Shown: positions 34,893 to 44,660 of the stretch, one piece after another
Layout: every line of letters begins with the position of its first letter
How positions within the stretch are numbered: the stretch's first letter is position 1
NCBI RefSeq assembly: GCF_004405105.1
Contig: NZ_SORW01000028.1
Span: forward strand, 202,331-266,330
DNA: 64,000 nucleotides
From: Jeotgalibacillus sp. R-1-5s-1
Lineage (GTDB): Bacteria > Bacillota > Bacilli > Bacillales > Jeotgalibacillaceae
Direction of reading: 5' to 3'
Translations under genes and position numbers: made by a program
The notes under the pieces: model-generated
What the model saw: the letters and a program-made list of their open reading frames with translations, nothing else
Told to the model about the DNA's origin: nothing
Database searches by the model: none

Positions 34893-35248
34893 AGAAAATC
34901 CCTCCCTTGAACATTTATCACAATCACAATAAGCATTTAAATAAGGACTGTATTTGTATACATCCAGCCGTGCATACCCAGTCCTTTGTGACATGATCAT
35001 TTTTTTTACGTATAGCAAAAGTATAACGTAAAATGACCCTCTATGCATAATGTAACACTTACGGTTACAGGCTTTATCAAAATCTATATATAGGTAGAAA
35101 CGGGTATAAATAATCAAAAAAAATTTATAAACGGTGTCGAAATTTGTTCTATATTGAAAAGAATTCAAACCTTTTGCCGGTAGGTCCTTCCAAAAAAATG
35201 ATGAAACGATTATGATAAAAAAGAGAAATTCGGCTGGGAGCGTAGTGA
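34893..35248. other. Divergent control region between mrpA and yufK
   Basis: 356 bases, AT-rich, containing the promoters of two divergent units. TTATACT on the minus strand near 35020 could be an mrp -10 but no good -35 is seen. No repeat, operator or small gene was recognised. Confidence 0.4.
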
Positions 35249-35818
35249 ATGAAAAATACATATTTGACTGGTTATTTACCGTTATTTTCAATTTTGCTGT
35301 TCAGTCTCTCCTTTTCTGTGTACGGAGTCGGGGTGCTGACAGATTTGTTTAAAGGAATAGGCATTTACGCAGGGATGAGAGAATTCCTATCTGAGCTTGA
35401 GCTCAAGCTGTTTGTCCTGATCCTGCTGATGATTATCTGTTTTATGATTCTTGCAGCGTTAAAACTGATTGCAGAGACGATCAACGAAGTGTCGCTTCTG
35501 TTTTTCTCCAGGGATAAAGAAGGGGAGGCATTGACAAGGGTTCGTGCGGGTTCACTCATTTATTTTTTCGGATCACTTGCAACGATCGTCAGCCTGCAGT
35601 CAATTGTGGGCCTGCTGATCATCTTCGCCCTGACATCGATCGTGTACTTCATGTATTTTGTGATTAAAGTCAGCTCAACATTAAGCGCAGGAGGGACAAT
35701 CGGGGTTATTCTATTCGAGATTGTCACTTGGTCAGCGCTTTTGTCAGCAGTATTTTACGTAGTCTTAAGTCTTTACAACGGACTGCTCGGCAGCTTACCG
35801 ATCCTGGAGCAGATATAA
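35249..35818 (+). CDS. yufK: YufK family membrane protein (DUF5366)
   Basis: 189 residues, about five hydrophobic segments, starting MKNTYLTGYLPLFSILLFSL. Divergently adjacent to the mrp operon, as yufK lies near mrp in B. subtilis. GGGAGCG precedes ATG 35249. Function unknown. Ends in a strong terminator. Confidence 0.78.
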   Translation: MKNTYLTGYLPLFSILLFSLSFSVYGVGVLTDLFKGIGIYAGMREFLSELELKLFVLILLMIICFMILAALKLIAETINEVSLLFFSRDKEGEALTRVRAGSLIYFFGSLATIVSLQSIVGLLIIFALTSIVYFMYFVIKVSSTLSAGGTIGVILFEIVTWSALLSAVFYVVLSLYNGLLGSLPILEQI

Positions 35819-35852
35819 AAAAGGCGTTACACAAATTGTGTAGCGCCTTTTT
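35817..35852 (+). terminator. Intrinsic terminator after yufK
   Basis: AAAAAGGCGTTACACAA pairs with TTGTGTAGCGCCTTTTT. Confidence 0.9.
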
Positions 35853-35876
35853 AAATGTATATTATAAAAACCGGGC

Positions 35877-36105
35877 CGAGGGGCATCCTCCGCTTTCCAT
35901 GTCCAGCTGCGGCGACTAGCCCCTCGAGGTCATAAGTCAAAGCTGAACGAGGGCAAAGGTCAGCCCTCTTTTCATCTTCGCCTTATGCTTGTCGGGGCTG
36001 GACGAGTCGCCTACGCTTTTCTAAGGCCGGGCGGTGAACCCCTTGTGCTTCGCACAATGGTTTCACCTGTCCCTTTCCGCCATAGGAGTCTGCGGATGCC
36101 CCTCG
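35877..36105. repeat. Structured dispersed repeat, composite copy I
   Basis: Perfect ends CGAGGGGCATCC / GGATGCCCCTCG, extendable further with one mismatch. Its second module is nearly identical to that of copy B. Fills the gap 35853-36132 between convergent genes. Confidence 0.92.
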
Positions 36106-36132
36106 TCCCTTTGTGAATGCGTAATAGCAGAA

Positions 36133-37998
36133 TTACCGGTTAATATCCTTCCAAATCAAATGAGCAGGGCGGTCGAGTTCGATGGACTGCATGTTTTGTG
36201 GTAAATCGTGACCCACCCATACACCACTTGTGTACTCATTCGTTAACCCGACTGTCCAATAATCAAAGTATTCGTTGGTTGTGCCTGTCTTGATACCGAT
36301 ATACGGCTTTTCCAGGTAAGCAGGTGAACCGGTTCCGGATCTGGCAGCTGTCGCAAGAAGCTCACGCATTTTGGCTGTTGTCTGGCCGGACCAGACTGGA
36401 ATATAGTCCTTTGGCCATTCGTAGAGCACGTTACCTTGAAAATCGGTGACTTTTCTGATTGCGTGTGACTGTCTGTAATTACCGTCAATAAAGCTTGTGT
36501 ATGCATCTGTAAGTTCGAGTGGAGAAACACCGTAAGTGAAACCTCCTGCAGCGGCTGCGAGTGTCTGATCACTCAGACCAACCTGGTTAAAATCAAAAGC
36601 ATTCAGATAAGCGAAGGATTGCTCCACGCCTGTTTCCTCCATCATCCGAATCGCCGGTGTGTTGAGTGAAAGCAGAAAGGCGCGTGAAATAGACACGTCC
36701 CCGTATTCAACCCCACCGTAATTTTCAGGACAGTAGTTCTGGAAACAGTATGCATCTGCATTCACATTTTGAGTAAGGTAAGGCTGAAATGTCTCGATAT
36801 AAGGCCCGTAAACGAGCAGCGGCTTAATGGCTGAACCCGGCTGACGGACAGCCTGATAAGCTCTGTTAAAATTATATTTCTGATAGTTTTTACCGCCGGA
36901 AAGACCGACAATTTCCCGTGTCTGATTTTCGATAACAACTGCTGCACCTTCCACACCGTTATATGGCAAATTCGAACGGACAGCTGCTGTTGTCTGATTT
37001 TGCATTGCAGGATCAAGTGCGGTATGAATATTGACACCGGATTTTAAAATCTGCTGGACACGGGCATCCAGGCGTTCATCAATCGCTGCTTTTTCTGACG
37101 TTTTTTTAGCCTTAACAAGCTGATCTTTAAATCCTTCGTGATGGGCAATCAGCTGACGTAATTCGTATTCAACATAAAACGTATAGTCAGGGTATAGTTC
37201 ATTGGATTCCACAGGTTTAACTGTGATTTGTTCTGCTTTTAAGGCAGCGGCTTCCTCAGCGGTAATTTTCTGTTCAGTTACCATCAGGTCAATCAGGCGT
37301 TCCTGACGTTCTTTTGCCTGATCAAAATTGGATAGAGGGTCGTATTTTCTCGGGTTATTCGGGATCGCTGCCAGAAAAGCCAGCTCTGCTTTCGACAGTT
37401 CACTTAAATCCTTCTGAAAATAGTATTTCGATGCGGCCTTTATTCCGTATACGCCATTGTTGTAATAAATAATATTTAAATAGGCTGTTAAAATCTCATC
37501 CTTTGACCATTGGCTCTCAATCTCACTTGCATAAAACAGCTCGGTCATTTTACGGTTATACGTTTTCTCCTGAGTCAAATACAGATTTCTGGCGAGCTGC
37601 TGGGTAATCGTACTGCCACCCTGCTCGATATGGGTAAAAACCAGGTTTTTGACAACAGCCCGGATGATCGCCCCTGCATCAAAACCGATGTGGTCATAAA
37701 AATTCCGGTCCTCTGAATAAACCGTTACATCCTTTAAAAATTGAGGTAACTCTTCGGAGGTAGCGTGCATTCTCATGCCTGGTTCGCTTTTTGATATTTG
37801 TGCCCCATTGCGGTCGAAGATAAAGCTAGTCTGCTGAACAGTTTGCTCATTAAGCTGCACTTTTTCATCAAGTGCCTTCTGAAAATCAGACTGCGCCTGG
37901 ATTTCTTTATTTGTTTGAAGCCAGAAGAAAATACATAACGGGATAAGGAGAAACACACCCATAAACCCCATGGTCATTCTCATTTTAGGAGTCTCCAT
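36133..37998 (-). CDS. pbpD: Class A penicillin-binding protein PbpD
   Basis: 621 residues. N-terminal membrane anchor, glycosyltransferase family 51 domain with the catalytic Glu in SEDRNFYDHIGFD and GGSTITQQLARNLYL, then a transpeptidase domain with SXXK (PGSAIKPLL), SLN (LSLNTPAIR) and KTGT (GIKTGTTNEY). All active-site motifs are intact, so it both polymerises and crosslinks peptidoglycan outside the membrane. Downstream of the MFS gene with seven bases between, so co-transcribed (yuxJ-pbpD, as in B. subtilis). Confidence 0.93.
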   Translation of the reverse strand: METPKMRMTMGFMGVFLLIPLCIFFWLQTNKEIQAQSDFQKALDEKVQLNEQTVQQTSFIFDRNGAQISKSEPGMRMHATSEELPQFLKDVTVYSEDRNFYDHIGFDAGAIIRAVVKNLVFTHIEQGGSTITQQLARNLYLTQEKTYNRKMTELFYASEIESQWSKDEILTAYLNIIYYNNGVYGIKAASKYYFQKDLSELSKAELAFLAAIPNNPRKYDPLSNFDQAKERQERLIDLMVTEQKITAEEAAALKAEQITVKPVESNELYPDYTFYVEYELRQLIAHHEGFKDQLVKAKKTSEKAAIDERLDARVQQILKSGVNIHTALDPAMQNQTTAAVRSNLPYNGVEGAAVVIENQTREIVGLSGGKNYQKYNFNRAYQAVRQPGSAIKPLLVYGPYIETFQPYLTQNVNADAYCFQNYCPENYGGVEYGDVSISRAFLLSLNTPAIRMMEETGVEQSFAYLNAFDFNQVGLSDQTLAAAAGGFTYGVSPLELTDAYTSFIDGNYRQSHAIRKVTDFQGNVLYEWPKDYIPVWSGQTTAKMRELLATAARSGTGSPAYLEKPYIGIKTGTTNEYFDYWTVGLTNEYTSGVWVGHDLPQNMQSIELDRPAHLIWKDINR

Positions 37999-38005
37999 TC
38001 TAAAG

Positions 38006-39223
38006 TTAGTTCACGGACGATTGCTGTGTGCTTATTTGCCTGCGGCTCCACCATAAAAGACTAAAGGCTCCGAGAAATAAAGCACCTGTCACATAAAAGA
38101 CGGAAGAAATCCCGATAAATCCGGAGATCACACCCCCAAATACGGGGCCTGCCACATTGCCGAGAAAACGGAAGCTTTGATTATAACCGAGCACTTCCCC
38201 CTGCATGGATACAGGTGCAGCATGACGGATGAAGGCTGTCACGCTTGGAATAATTCCGCCGATCGCGATGCCAAATAAGAATCGCAGAATCACAAGCTGC
38301 CATAATTCAGTGACGAGTGCCTGTGGAATGATGAAGAGAGCTGACAATACGAGAAGGATCACCAGTACTTTTTCATAGCCGATCGCATCTCCGAGTCTGC
38401 CCCAGCTTCGTGTAGCAATAAGATTGCCGAAGCCTGTTGCAGAAAATGCCATACCCGAAAGAAAGGCGATGTTAGCTGCGCTCGTCAGTCCATCCACATA
38501 GAGCGCTAAAAGTGGCTGAATACTGAAATTCGCCATCTGAACAAGGAAGGATAAGACCATCACGGTCATTAGCATGCGGTGACTCGTAATATGTCTGAAC
38601 ACTTCTTTTCTTGTATACGTCCGTTCTTTCTTTTTATCGGCATCTTTTTTCTTTTCTGAAATACCAAACATCACAACGGTTGCTGCAACAGAGATCGAAA
38701 TCGCGGTGATAATAAAGGTGTAGCTGAAACCGAATGTATCTGCCATCAGCCCCCCGAGGAGTGGGCCGAACAATCCGCCGGTTACGGTTCCCATTTGAAG
38801 GGTGCCGAGCGTGCGGCCGGCAATATGTTTTGGTGTCTGTGAAGAGATAAGGGCAAGAGAAGTAGGGATAAAGCCGGTTACAACGCCCATAAACATCCGG
38901 AGGATAAACAGTCCTTCAACCGACTGAATGAATCCCATGAGAAAGATGCTGAAGGCAATGCCATAGCCGGTGATCATCAGGATCGGCTTATAGCCAAACC
39001 GGTCACCGAAACGTCCCCAGATCGGAGAGACAAAAAACGCAGTCAGAAAAGTTACACCGAATACAAGGCCGGACCATCTTTGAACATACTCGTCAGAAAA
39101 GTCACCCATTGTTTCTATATAAAGAGAGAGAAACGGAAGGATCATAGTGGCACTCGCTGCCACGAGGAAATTGGCGATCCACATAATGATTAAGTTCTTT
39201 TTTTCAACTTTAATAACAAACAC
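38006..39223 (-). CDS. yuxJ: MFS drug-efflux-type transporter YuxJ
   Basis: 405 residues, twelve helices, with the MFS motif A variant GRFGDRFGYKPILMI between helices 2 and 3 and the matching SWGRLGDAIGYEKVLV in the second half. Related to MdtG-type multidrug exporters; substrate unknown. The start is uncertain: GTG 39223 overlaps AGAAGGTG, and no better in-frame codon lies at normal spacing. Leads an operon with pbpD; divergent from kapD. Confidence 0.87.
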   Translation of the reverse strand: MFVIKVEKKNLIIMWIANFLVAASATMILPFLSLYIETMGDFSDEYVQRWSGLVFGVTFLTAFFVSPIWGRFGDRFGYKPILMITGYGIAFSIFLMGFIQSVEGLFILRMFMGVVTGFIPTSLALISSQTPKHIAGRTLGTLQMGTVTGGLFGPLLGGLMADTFGFSYTFIITAISISVAATVVMFGISEKKKDADKKKERTYTRKEVFRHITSHRMLMTVMVLSFLVQMANFSIQPLLALYVDGLTSAANIAFLSGMAFSATGFGNLIATRSWGRLGDAIGYEKVLVILLVLSALFIIPQALVTELWQLVILRFLFGIAIGGIIPSVTAFIRHAAPVSMQGEVLGYNQSFRFLGNVAGPVFGGVISGFIGISSVFYVTGALFLGAFSLLWWSRRQISTQQSSVN

Positions 39224-39391
39224 CTTCTAACATTCATCTGAATTATTTCGAGAGTCGTAACAAGTATAACGTAATAAAAAAACGATGCAACTTGAAATCA
39301 CTCATATTATGTCGCAAGAAAATTCAGACATTTATATGTGGATTACCCAACTACATGGTATAATTAATCACATGAGAAAGGAGGAAAGAAC

Positions 39392-40012
39392 ATGACCGGC
39401 GCTGATCAGACCATTATTTTTCTGGATTTTGAATTTTCCATGCCGGATGGAAGGGGACCAAAGGGCTTTTATCCTGAAATCATTGAAGTAGGTCTCGTAG
39501 CCGTCAGAAATGGAGAAAAAGAACAATTTTCAAGCTATGTGAAACCGAAAAAATTCAAAAGGCTCTCCAGAAGGTGTAAATCCTTCCTGAATATCAGTCA
39601 GGAGCAGGTCGATAGCGGCATCTCTGTTCATTCCCTTGTCAAAAAGTTAGCAGAGCTGAACCACGATGGCTTTTGTAAAGTTGTGACCTGGGGCAACATG
39701 GACATGAAGGTGCTGAGACAAAATTGCGAAAAGGCCGGGCTGATCTTTCCGTTCACCGGTGAATTTGTCGATTTATCCATGGAGTACAAACGCTTTTTTG
39801 GAGACCGGAATCAGACAGGATTATGGAAAGCCGTTCAGGAATATGGAAAGGATGGGACTGGTAAACACCATAAGGCCCTCGATGATGCGATGACGACCTA
39901 CCATATATATCAGCTGGTAGAAAAGGATAAGCGCTATTTAAACAAGAGCGAACCGACTACGATTGGGGACAGAGTGGATTTTTCCGCTTTACGCCAGTTT
40001 CTGGTTCAATAA
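39392..40012 (+). CDS. kapD: 3'-5' exonuclease KapD
   Basis: 206 residues, DEDD exonuclease: motif I in FLDFEFSMPDG, motif II with WGNMDMKVL and motif III in HKALDDAMTTYHIY. KapD inhibits the KinA pathway to sporulation in B. subtilis; the domain itself predicts RNA or DNA 3' trimming. AAAGGAGG precedes ATG 39392. Convergent with kapB. Confidence 0.9.
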   Translation: MTGADQTIIFLDFEFSMPDGRGPKGFYPEIIEVGLVAVRNGEKEQFSSYVKPKKFKRLSRRCKSFLNISQEQVDSGISVHSLVKKLAELNHDGFCKVVTWGNMDMKVLRQNCEKAGLIFPFTGEFVDLSMEYKRFFGDRNQTGLWKAVQEYGKDGTGKHHKALDDAMTTYHIYQLVEKDKRYLNKSEPTTIGDRVDFSALRQFLVQ

Positions 40013-40013
40013 A

Positions 40014-40045
40014 AAAGAGCCCTCCTGAGAAGGGCTTTTATTTTT
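40014..40045. terminator. Terminator between kapD and kapB
   Basis: AAAGAGCCCT and AGGGCTTTT pair between convergent genes. Confidence 0.85.
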
Positions 40046-40047
40046 GG

Positions 40048-40434
40048 TCAGGAAAAATTCATGTTATACATCAGCTCATATTCTTTTTTAACACCTGCAA
40101 GTGCTTCAAGGCTTTTTTGATTAAAGGCTGAATCCTCTTCCTGTAATCTCCTTTCAAGCTCCGCGACAGCCTCAGCTAAATGCACATAATAATCACCCGG
40201 TTCCCCGTCAAACGGTTTCACCATGGATGATGGGATATTCGCACGTTCATTAAATGCGAGCGCTTTTCTTTCATGAAAGAGTGGAACATCCACCTGATTC
40301 GGGTTGTGCAGATCACCCTGAATTGGATGCTTCAATACATCTTTAATCTGGACAACCTTTACACTGTCTTTATCCTCTGTCACCACGCCAATATAAGCGC
40401 CGGTTTTATAAAAAGCTTTTACATATTCAGTCAT
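40048..40434 (-). CDS. kapB: Kinase-associated protein KapB
   Basis: 128 residues. KapB supports KinB-dependent phosphorelay activation in B. subtilis sporulation. The fold begins VKAFYKTGAYIGVVTEDKD and contains QGDLHNPNQVDVPLFHER. No signal peptide or lipobox is visible, so the lipoprotein label used for this family does not apply to this sequence. AGGAGG precedes ATG 40434. No kinB gene is present in the window. Confidence 0.88.
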   Translation of the reverse strand: MTEYVKAFYKTGAYIGVVTEDKDSVKVVQIKDVLKHPIQGDLHNPNQVDVPLFHERKALAFNERANIPSSMVKPFDGEPGDYYVHLAEAVAELERRLQEEDSAFNQKSLEALAGVKKEYELMYNMNFS

Positions 40435-40557
40435 TCTTCACGCCTCCTGTAAGTATGTTACACTCACCAATTTTTTGGCATTCCTCACTATTTAGTTTAA
40501 CGTAACATAATGATTTTTTCTGTAAATTAGGCTAAAGTATAATATGGAGGCGAGAAA

Positions 40558-41319
40558 ATGAAAATTAAATTGATGTTGTCATTGTTATTTGTATTGTTGT
40601 TAGCAGCCTGCGGAGGAAATGCTGACAGTGGCTCAGATACTGAAAATACGGAGTCTGCAGAGCCTGCTGAAGAAACGGCAGAAGACACGTATGCTGAAGC
40701 GGAACCGGTTGAAGAATTGCCGGCAGTGGAAGGATACCCACAAACAAATCCTGAACCGGGTGAAAATGAGCCTGTTGCTACCATCCAGACGAATTACGGT
40801 GATATTACAGTGAAGTTTTTCCCTGACCAGGCACCTTTAGCAGTTGAAAACTTTTTAACACACGCTGAAGAAGGTTATTATGATGGCGTGATTTTTCACA
40901 GAGTCATTGAAGACTTTATGATTCAGGGGGGAGATCCTGATGGGACAGGTGCCGGCGGCGAAAGTATTTTCGGTGAACCGTTTGAGGATGAATTTTCACC
41001 TGAACTCGTTCATATCAGAGGCGCATTATCAATGGCCAATTCCGGTCCTGCAACGAATGGCAGTCAGTTTTTCATTGTGCAAAATCAGAATATGACTGAG
41101 GACCTTGTTGCACAAATGGAATCAGCCGGTTTTCCTGAAGAGCTGATTACGATGTATCAGGAAAGAGGCGGCACGCCATACCTTGATAACCGTCATACTG
41201 TTTTTGGACAGGTGATTGAGGGCATGAACATCGTTGATAATATTGCAGCGGTTGAAACGGGTAGTGATGATCGTCCGGTAGAGGAAGTCGTCATTGAATC
41301 TGTTGAGGTTCAGGAGTAA
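40558..41319 (+). CDS. Extracytoplasmic cyclophilin-type peptidyl-prolyl isomerase lipoprotein
   Basis: 253 residues. Lipoprotein signal with lipobox LLAAC (Cys19), an acidic Glu/Asp-rich linker, and a cyclophilin domain with the catalytic Arg in [13 protein letters not shown], then GSQFFI and the HTVFGQV stretch. It catalyses cis-trans proline isomerisation at the outer face of the membrane, unlike the cytosolic PpiB of B. subtilis. GGAGGCG precedes ATG 40558. Ends in a terminator. Confidence 0.92.
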   Translation: MKIKLMLSLLFVLLLAACGGNADSGSDTENTESAEPAEETAEDTYAEAEPVEELPAVEGYPQTNPEPGENEPVATIQTNYGDITVKFFPDQAPLAVENFLTHAEEGYYDGVIFHRVIEDFMIQGGDPDGTGAGGESIFGEPFEDEFSPELVHIRGALSMANSGPATNGSQFFIVQNQNMTEDLVAQMESAGFPEELITMYQERGGTPYLDNRHTVFGQVIEGMNIVDNIAAVETGSDDRPVEEVVIESVEVQE

Positions 41320-41344
41320 ATTCCATCACAGGTTTTTCAAACAT

Positions 41345-41379
41345 GAAGGCTGGAACGGGGAGTGGTTCCGGCTTTTTTT
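41345..41379 (+). terminator. Intrinsic terminator after the cyclophilin gene
   Basis: AAGGCTGGAAC pairs with GGTTCCGGCTT, then T-run. Confidence 0.87.
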
Positions 41380-41423
41380 ATACAATCTTGACCTAATCAT
41401 TTTACATACATGGGGGAAATAAT

Positions 41424-42650
41424 ATGGACGAACTTTTATTGAAATACGCAAAGCTTGCTGTCAGGACAGGAGTCAACATTCAGGAAGGACAGTTTCTGTG
41501 GATTGCGGCTTCAGTTGACAGCGCTGTTTTTACAAGACTTGTAGTTGAAGAGGCTTATCGTGCAGGAGCGGGTAATGTACACGTCCAATGGCACGATGAT
41601 CTCGTAACAAGACTTTTTTATGAAAAAGCACTTGATCAGGAACTCGACTATTTCCCGGAATGGCTGACAACGGCGCATGAAGAAACGGTTGAGCGGGAAG
41701 GGGCATTCCTTGTTATCGAGTCTGATAATCCCGATCTTCTAAAGGGAATCTCCTCTGACCGGATTGCCGCTTTTGCAAAAGCAAGAGGAGAGGCGCTCGG
41801 TGCTTTTTATGAAGCAATTGAAACAGATCGCATCAGCTGGTCTATCGTGGCAGTGCCTTCTGCTGATTGGGCACTGAAGCTGTTCCCGGAACAACCTGAA
41901 GTGAAAGCAGTCGAGAAGCTGTGGGAGTCCATCTTTTCTGTGACAAGAATTCTAAAAGATGACCCGGTACTTGAATGGGAACATCATATGGAACATCTCA
42001 GAAAAAGAGCGGCCTCCTTAACTGAAAAGCAATATACGGCACTGCATTATCAGGGACCTGGTACAGACATCACAATTAAACTTCCCGCTCACCATAAATG
42101 GCTGACAGGGGGCTCGAAAAATAAAAAAGGTCATGACTTTATCGCAAATCTGCCAACAGAAGAAGTGTACACAGTTCCTCACAGATTAGGTGTGAACGGC
42201 TATGTGACAAACACAAAACCGCTTGCCTATCAAGGGAATATCATTGACGGATTCACGCTCACATTTAAAGAGGGGAAAGTCACTGATTTTAAAGCGGATG
42301 TCGGAGAGGAGCTGCTTGAAAAAATCCTGACAATGGACGAGGGGGCACCGTACCTTGGCGAGATCGCACTCGTACCTCACCGTTCACCGATTTCTGATTC
42401 AGGCATTCTGTTTTTTAATACGCTGTTTGATGAAAACGCATCGAATCATTTTGCGCTCGGCTCGTGTTATCCGACCTGTATTGAGGGTGGAACAGAGATG
42501 AACGATGAAGAAAGGCTTGAGGCAGGGTTAAATGACAGCATCGTTCACGAGGATTTTATGATGGGCTCTGCTCAGATGAACATTGATGGGATCAGAGCGG
42601 ATGGAACGCGAGAACCGGTCTTTCGCAATGGGAATTGGGCAACTGAATAG
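41424..42650 (+). CDS. ampS: M29-family aminopeptidase
   Basis: 408 residues, thermophilic aminopeptidase family (AmpS/AmpT/PepS). Metal ligands lie in the conserved FIANLPTEEVYTVPHR, GEIALVPHRSPIS, NHFALGSCYP and IVHEDFMMGS stretches (Glu, Glu, His, His, Asp). Cytosolic enzyme that removes N-terminal residues. GGGGGAAA precedes ATG 41424. Monocistronic by spacing. Confidence 0.92.
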   Translation: MDELLLKYAKLAVRTGVNIQEGQFLWIAASVDSAVFTRLVVEEAYRAGAGNVHVQWHDDLVTRLFYEKALDQELDYFPEWLTTAHEETVEREGAFLVIESDNPDLLKGISSDRIAAFAKARGEALGAFYEAIETDRISWSIVAVPSADWALKLFPEQPEVKAVEKLWESIFSVTRILKDDPVLEWEHHMEHLRKRAASLTEKQYTALHYQGPGTDITIKLPAHHKWLTGGSKNKKGHDFIANLPTEEVYTVPHRLGVNGYVTNTKPLAYQGNIIDGFTLTFKEGKVTDFKADVGEELLEKILTMDEGAPYLGEIALVPHRSPISDSGILFFNTLFDENASNHFALGSCYPTCIEGGTEMNDEERLEAGLNDSIVHEDFMMGSAQMNIDGIRADGTREPVFRNGNWATE

Positions 42651-42731
42651 GCTGTACACGAATTGTTCACGTGATGTATGAAGGAAGCGTTGTTATAATG
42701 AAGGAAATTGAGTAAGCGAGGAGGCTGCGCC

Positions 42732-42941
42732 GTGTTCTACGACTTGTTTATTTTGCAGCTCTTTTTATATTTTCCGGAAGATAAATCGGAATACCTTCCA
42801 GCTGCATTATGGCTATTATTGTTTGTTATTATGACGTATATTACGTTTCGCTGGATTATCCGTGTGTCTAAAAGACAGGCGGAGGAAACGAAAAAGCTTG
42901 AAGAGAAAATGTTGAATGAGCGTAATCATTCTTCTAAATAG
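42732..42941 (+). CDS. Small one- or two-helix membrane protein
   Basis: 69 residues: a hydrophobic N-terminal segment (LFILQLFLYF), one clear helix near residues 23-43 (ALWLLLFVIMTYITFRWII) and a basic, Lys/Glu-rich cytoplasmic coil. GTG 42732 is chosen with GAGGAGG upstream. Unrecognised; located between ampS and patB, followed by a terminator. Confidence 0.65.
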   Translation: MFYDLFILQLFLYFPEDKSEYLPAALWLLLFVIMTYITFRWIIRVSKRQAEETKKLEEKMLNERNHSSK

Positions 42942-42975
42942 AAAAAGGCCGGGATGAAGAATCCCGGTCTTTTTT
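42942..42975. terminator. Terminator between the small membrane gene and patB
   Basis: AAAAAGGCCGGGAT pairs with ATCCCGGTCTTTTT. Confidence 0.88.
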
Positions 42976-42997
42976 GTTTCTAACTCACCCCAAAAAA

Positions 42998-44155
42998 TTA
43001 TTTAAATACCATCTGCAGTCTTCTAAGTCCTTCTTCGACCATTGATCTTGGGCAGGCGATGTTCATTCTGATGAATCCTTCTCCGCCTTTTCCGTATTTA
43101 TCACCAGGTTCAAGTGCGAGTCCGGCTTCGTCGACGAGTTTCTTTTTGATTTCTTCGTCAGATAAACCGGTTTTTCGTGCGTCCAGCCAGAGAAGGTAGG
43201 TGCTGTCAGGCTCCATCATGTTAATCTGATCCATTTCCGTGACCGTATTTCTGACAAGCTCAAGGTTTCCGGTCAAATAATCAATAAGTGATTCCAGCCA
43301 TTCCTCTCCTTCAGAATAAGCGGCTTCCATTGCGGTGATGCCAAATGTGGAGAGAGTGAAAAATCCCTGACGGCCCTGTTCCTCCTTAATTTTCTCACGG
43401 GTTTCTTCGTTTGAACAAATAATAGCCGACGCCTGGAGACCTGCGAGATTAAAGGTTTTGGACGGTGCAACGAGTGTAATAATATGATCATGTTCATCAC
43501 CGGCTGCTTTTGCAGTAGGTACGTGGCGGGCGTGTCTGTAAATTAAATCTGAATGAATTTCATCTGAAACGAGCACGACATCATGCTCTGCACATAAATC
43601 AGATAGTCTCTTCAGCTCATCACTGCTCCATACTCTTCCCGAAGGATTGTGCGGGCTGCATAACAGAAACATTTTTACATCAGACAGCTTCTGACTGAGA
43701 TCCTCCCAGTCTATTTCGTAGCGGCCGTTTTGCTCAATTAAGTGATTGGTCACAACGGTCCTGCCATTTTGTTCAATCATGCCGAAAAATGGTGTATAGA
43801 CAGGTGTCATGGTTAATATGTGATCACCGGGAGCCGTTAATGCCCTGATGGCAGTTGCGATGGAAGGGACCACGCCGATTGAATATAAATACCATGATGC
43901 ATTGGTTTTCCAGCCGTGCCGCTTTTCAAGCCAGCCGGCGATGGTCCGTGCTGTTGATGGCGGAACAAATGTATAACCGTATGGAGGCTGTTCTAGCCGC
44001 TTCGTTAAGGAAGTCATGACGCTTTCAGGCGGGGCAAAATCCATATCCGCCACCCACATCGGAAGCAAGTCACTCTTTCCGAACAATTCATTCATCATGT
44101 CCCACTTCACGGAATGTGATCCGGTTCTTTGCGTTTCGCGGTCAAAATCAATCAT
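42998..44155 (-). CDS. patB: PLP-dependent C-S lyase, PatB/MalY type
   Basis: 385 residues, fold-type I aminotransferase family. PLP lysine in VAPSKTFNLAG, cofactor contacts in SPHNPSGRVW and LVSDEIHSDL, C-terminal Arg in GFIRMNIACP. PatB/MalY enzymes cleave cystathionine or cysteine (beta-lyase). ATG 44155 with GGAAGTG upstream is chosen over 44206. Divergent from yugE. Confidence 0.9.
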   Translation of the reverse strand: MIDFDRETQRTGSHSVKWDMMNELFGKSDLLPMWVADMDFAPPESVMTSLTKRLEQPPYGYTFVPPSTARTIAGWLEKRHGWKTNASWYLYSIGVVPSIATAIRALTAPGDHILTMTPVYTPFFGMIEQNGRTVVTNHLIEQNGRYEIDWEDLSQKLSDVKMFLLCSPHNPSGRVWSSDELKRLSDLCAEHDVVLVSDEIHSDLIYRHARHVPTAKAAGDEHDHIITLVAPSKTFNLAGLQASAIICSNEETREKIKEEQGRQGFFTLSTFGITAMEAAYSEGEEWLESLIDYLTGNLELVRNTVTEMDQINMMEPDSTYLLWLDARKTGLSDEEIKKKLVDEAGLALEPGDKYGKGGEGFIRMNIACPRSMVEEGLRRLQMVFK

Positions 44156-44231
44156 GCAAACACTTCCTTTCCAATTCTCTATTCTATGGTATGATAGATG
44201 AAGCATTTTTCAAAATGATTAGGTGGTACAA

Positions 44232-44492
44232 ATGAATATAAGTGAAATGGATTTAAAACTCATGATTATTCTGCAGGAATGGGACCCATTTGATAAAGGG
44301 GAAGAAGGGTACGATCATGAAATTGCTGAAGTTATTCAGTCTGTTCATGAACTGCATCACCCGACGGATCTGGCCAGACACATTCAGGCAATCTATGAGT
44401 CTGCGTTTGGTCAATGGATCCCGTTGCAGGACTGTACAAAAGTATCCTACAAGCTGCTGGCAGTGAAAATGGATGCTGTATATGAGGAATAG
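44232..44492 (+). CDS. yugE: YugE family protein (DUF1871)
   Basis: 86 residues, same as B. subtilis YugE; acidic, helical, DPFDKGEEGYDHEIAEVIQS. AGGTGG precedes ATG 44232; GTG 44223 lies inside that site. Function unknown. Adjacent to patB as in B. subtilis. Confidence 0.85.
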   Translation: MNISEMDLKLMIILQEWDPFDKGEEGYDHEIAEVIQSVHELHHPTDLARHIQAIYESAFGQWIPLQDCTKVSYKLLAVKMDAVYEE

Positions 44493-44498
44493 AGAAGT

Positions 44499-44529
44499 GA
44501 AACCGCACTGATGGTAAGTGCGGTTTTTT
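44499..44529 (+). terminator. Intrinsic terminator after yugE
   Basis: AAACCGCACT pairs with AGTGCGGTTT, then T-run. Confidence 0.87.
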
Positions 44530-44660
44530 ATATGGGGTTTGGTAACTTCAGATACAGTGGACCTTCCATGCGCGAAGACGACCAGTATCCTGTCATGATT
44601 TGAATACGCGTATGGAGAGCCGTGTTCACTAAAAATGCTGTAGTCCAAATGTCTCTGAAC

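Noticed and set aside
34893..35291. 133-residue N-terminal extension of MrpA
   Set aside because: No ribosome site, unlike any MrpA, and TTG 34892 follows GGGAGGG giving the normal protein length.
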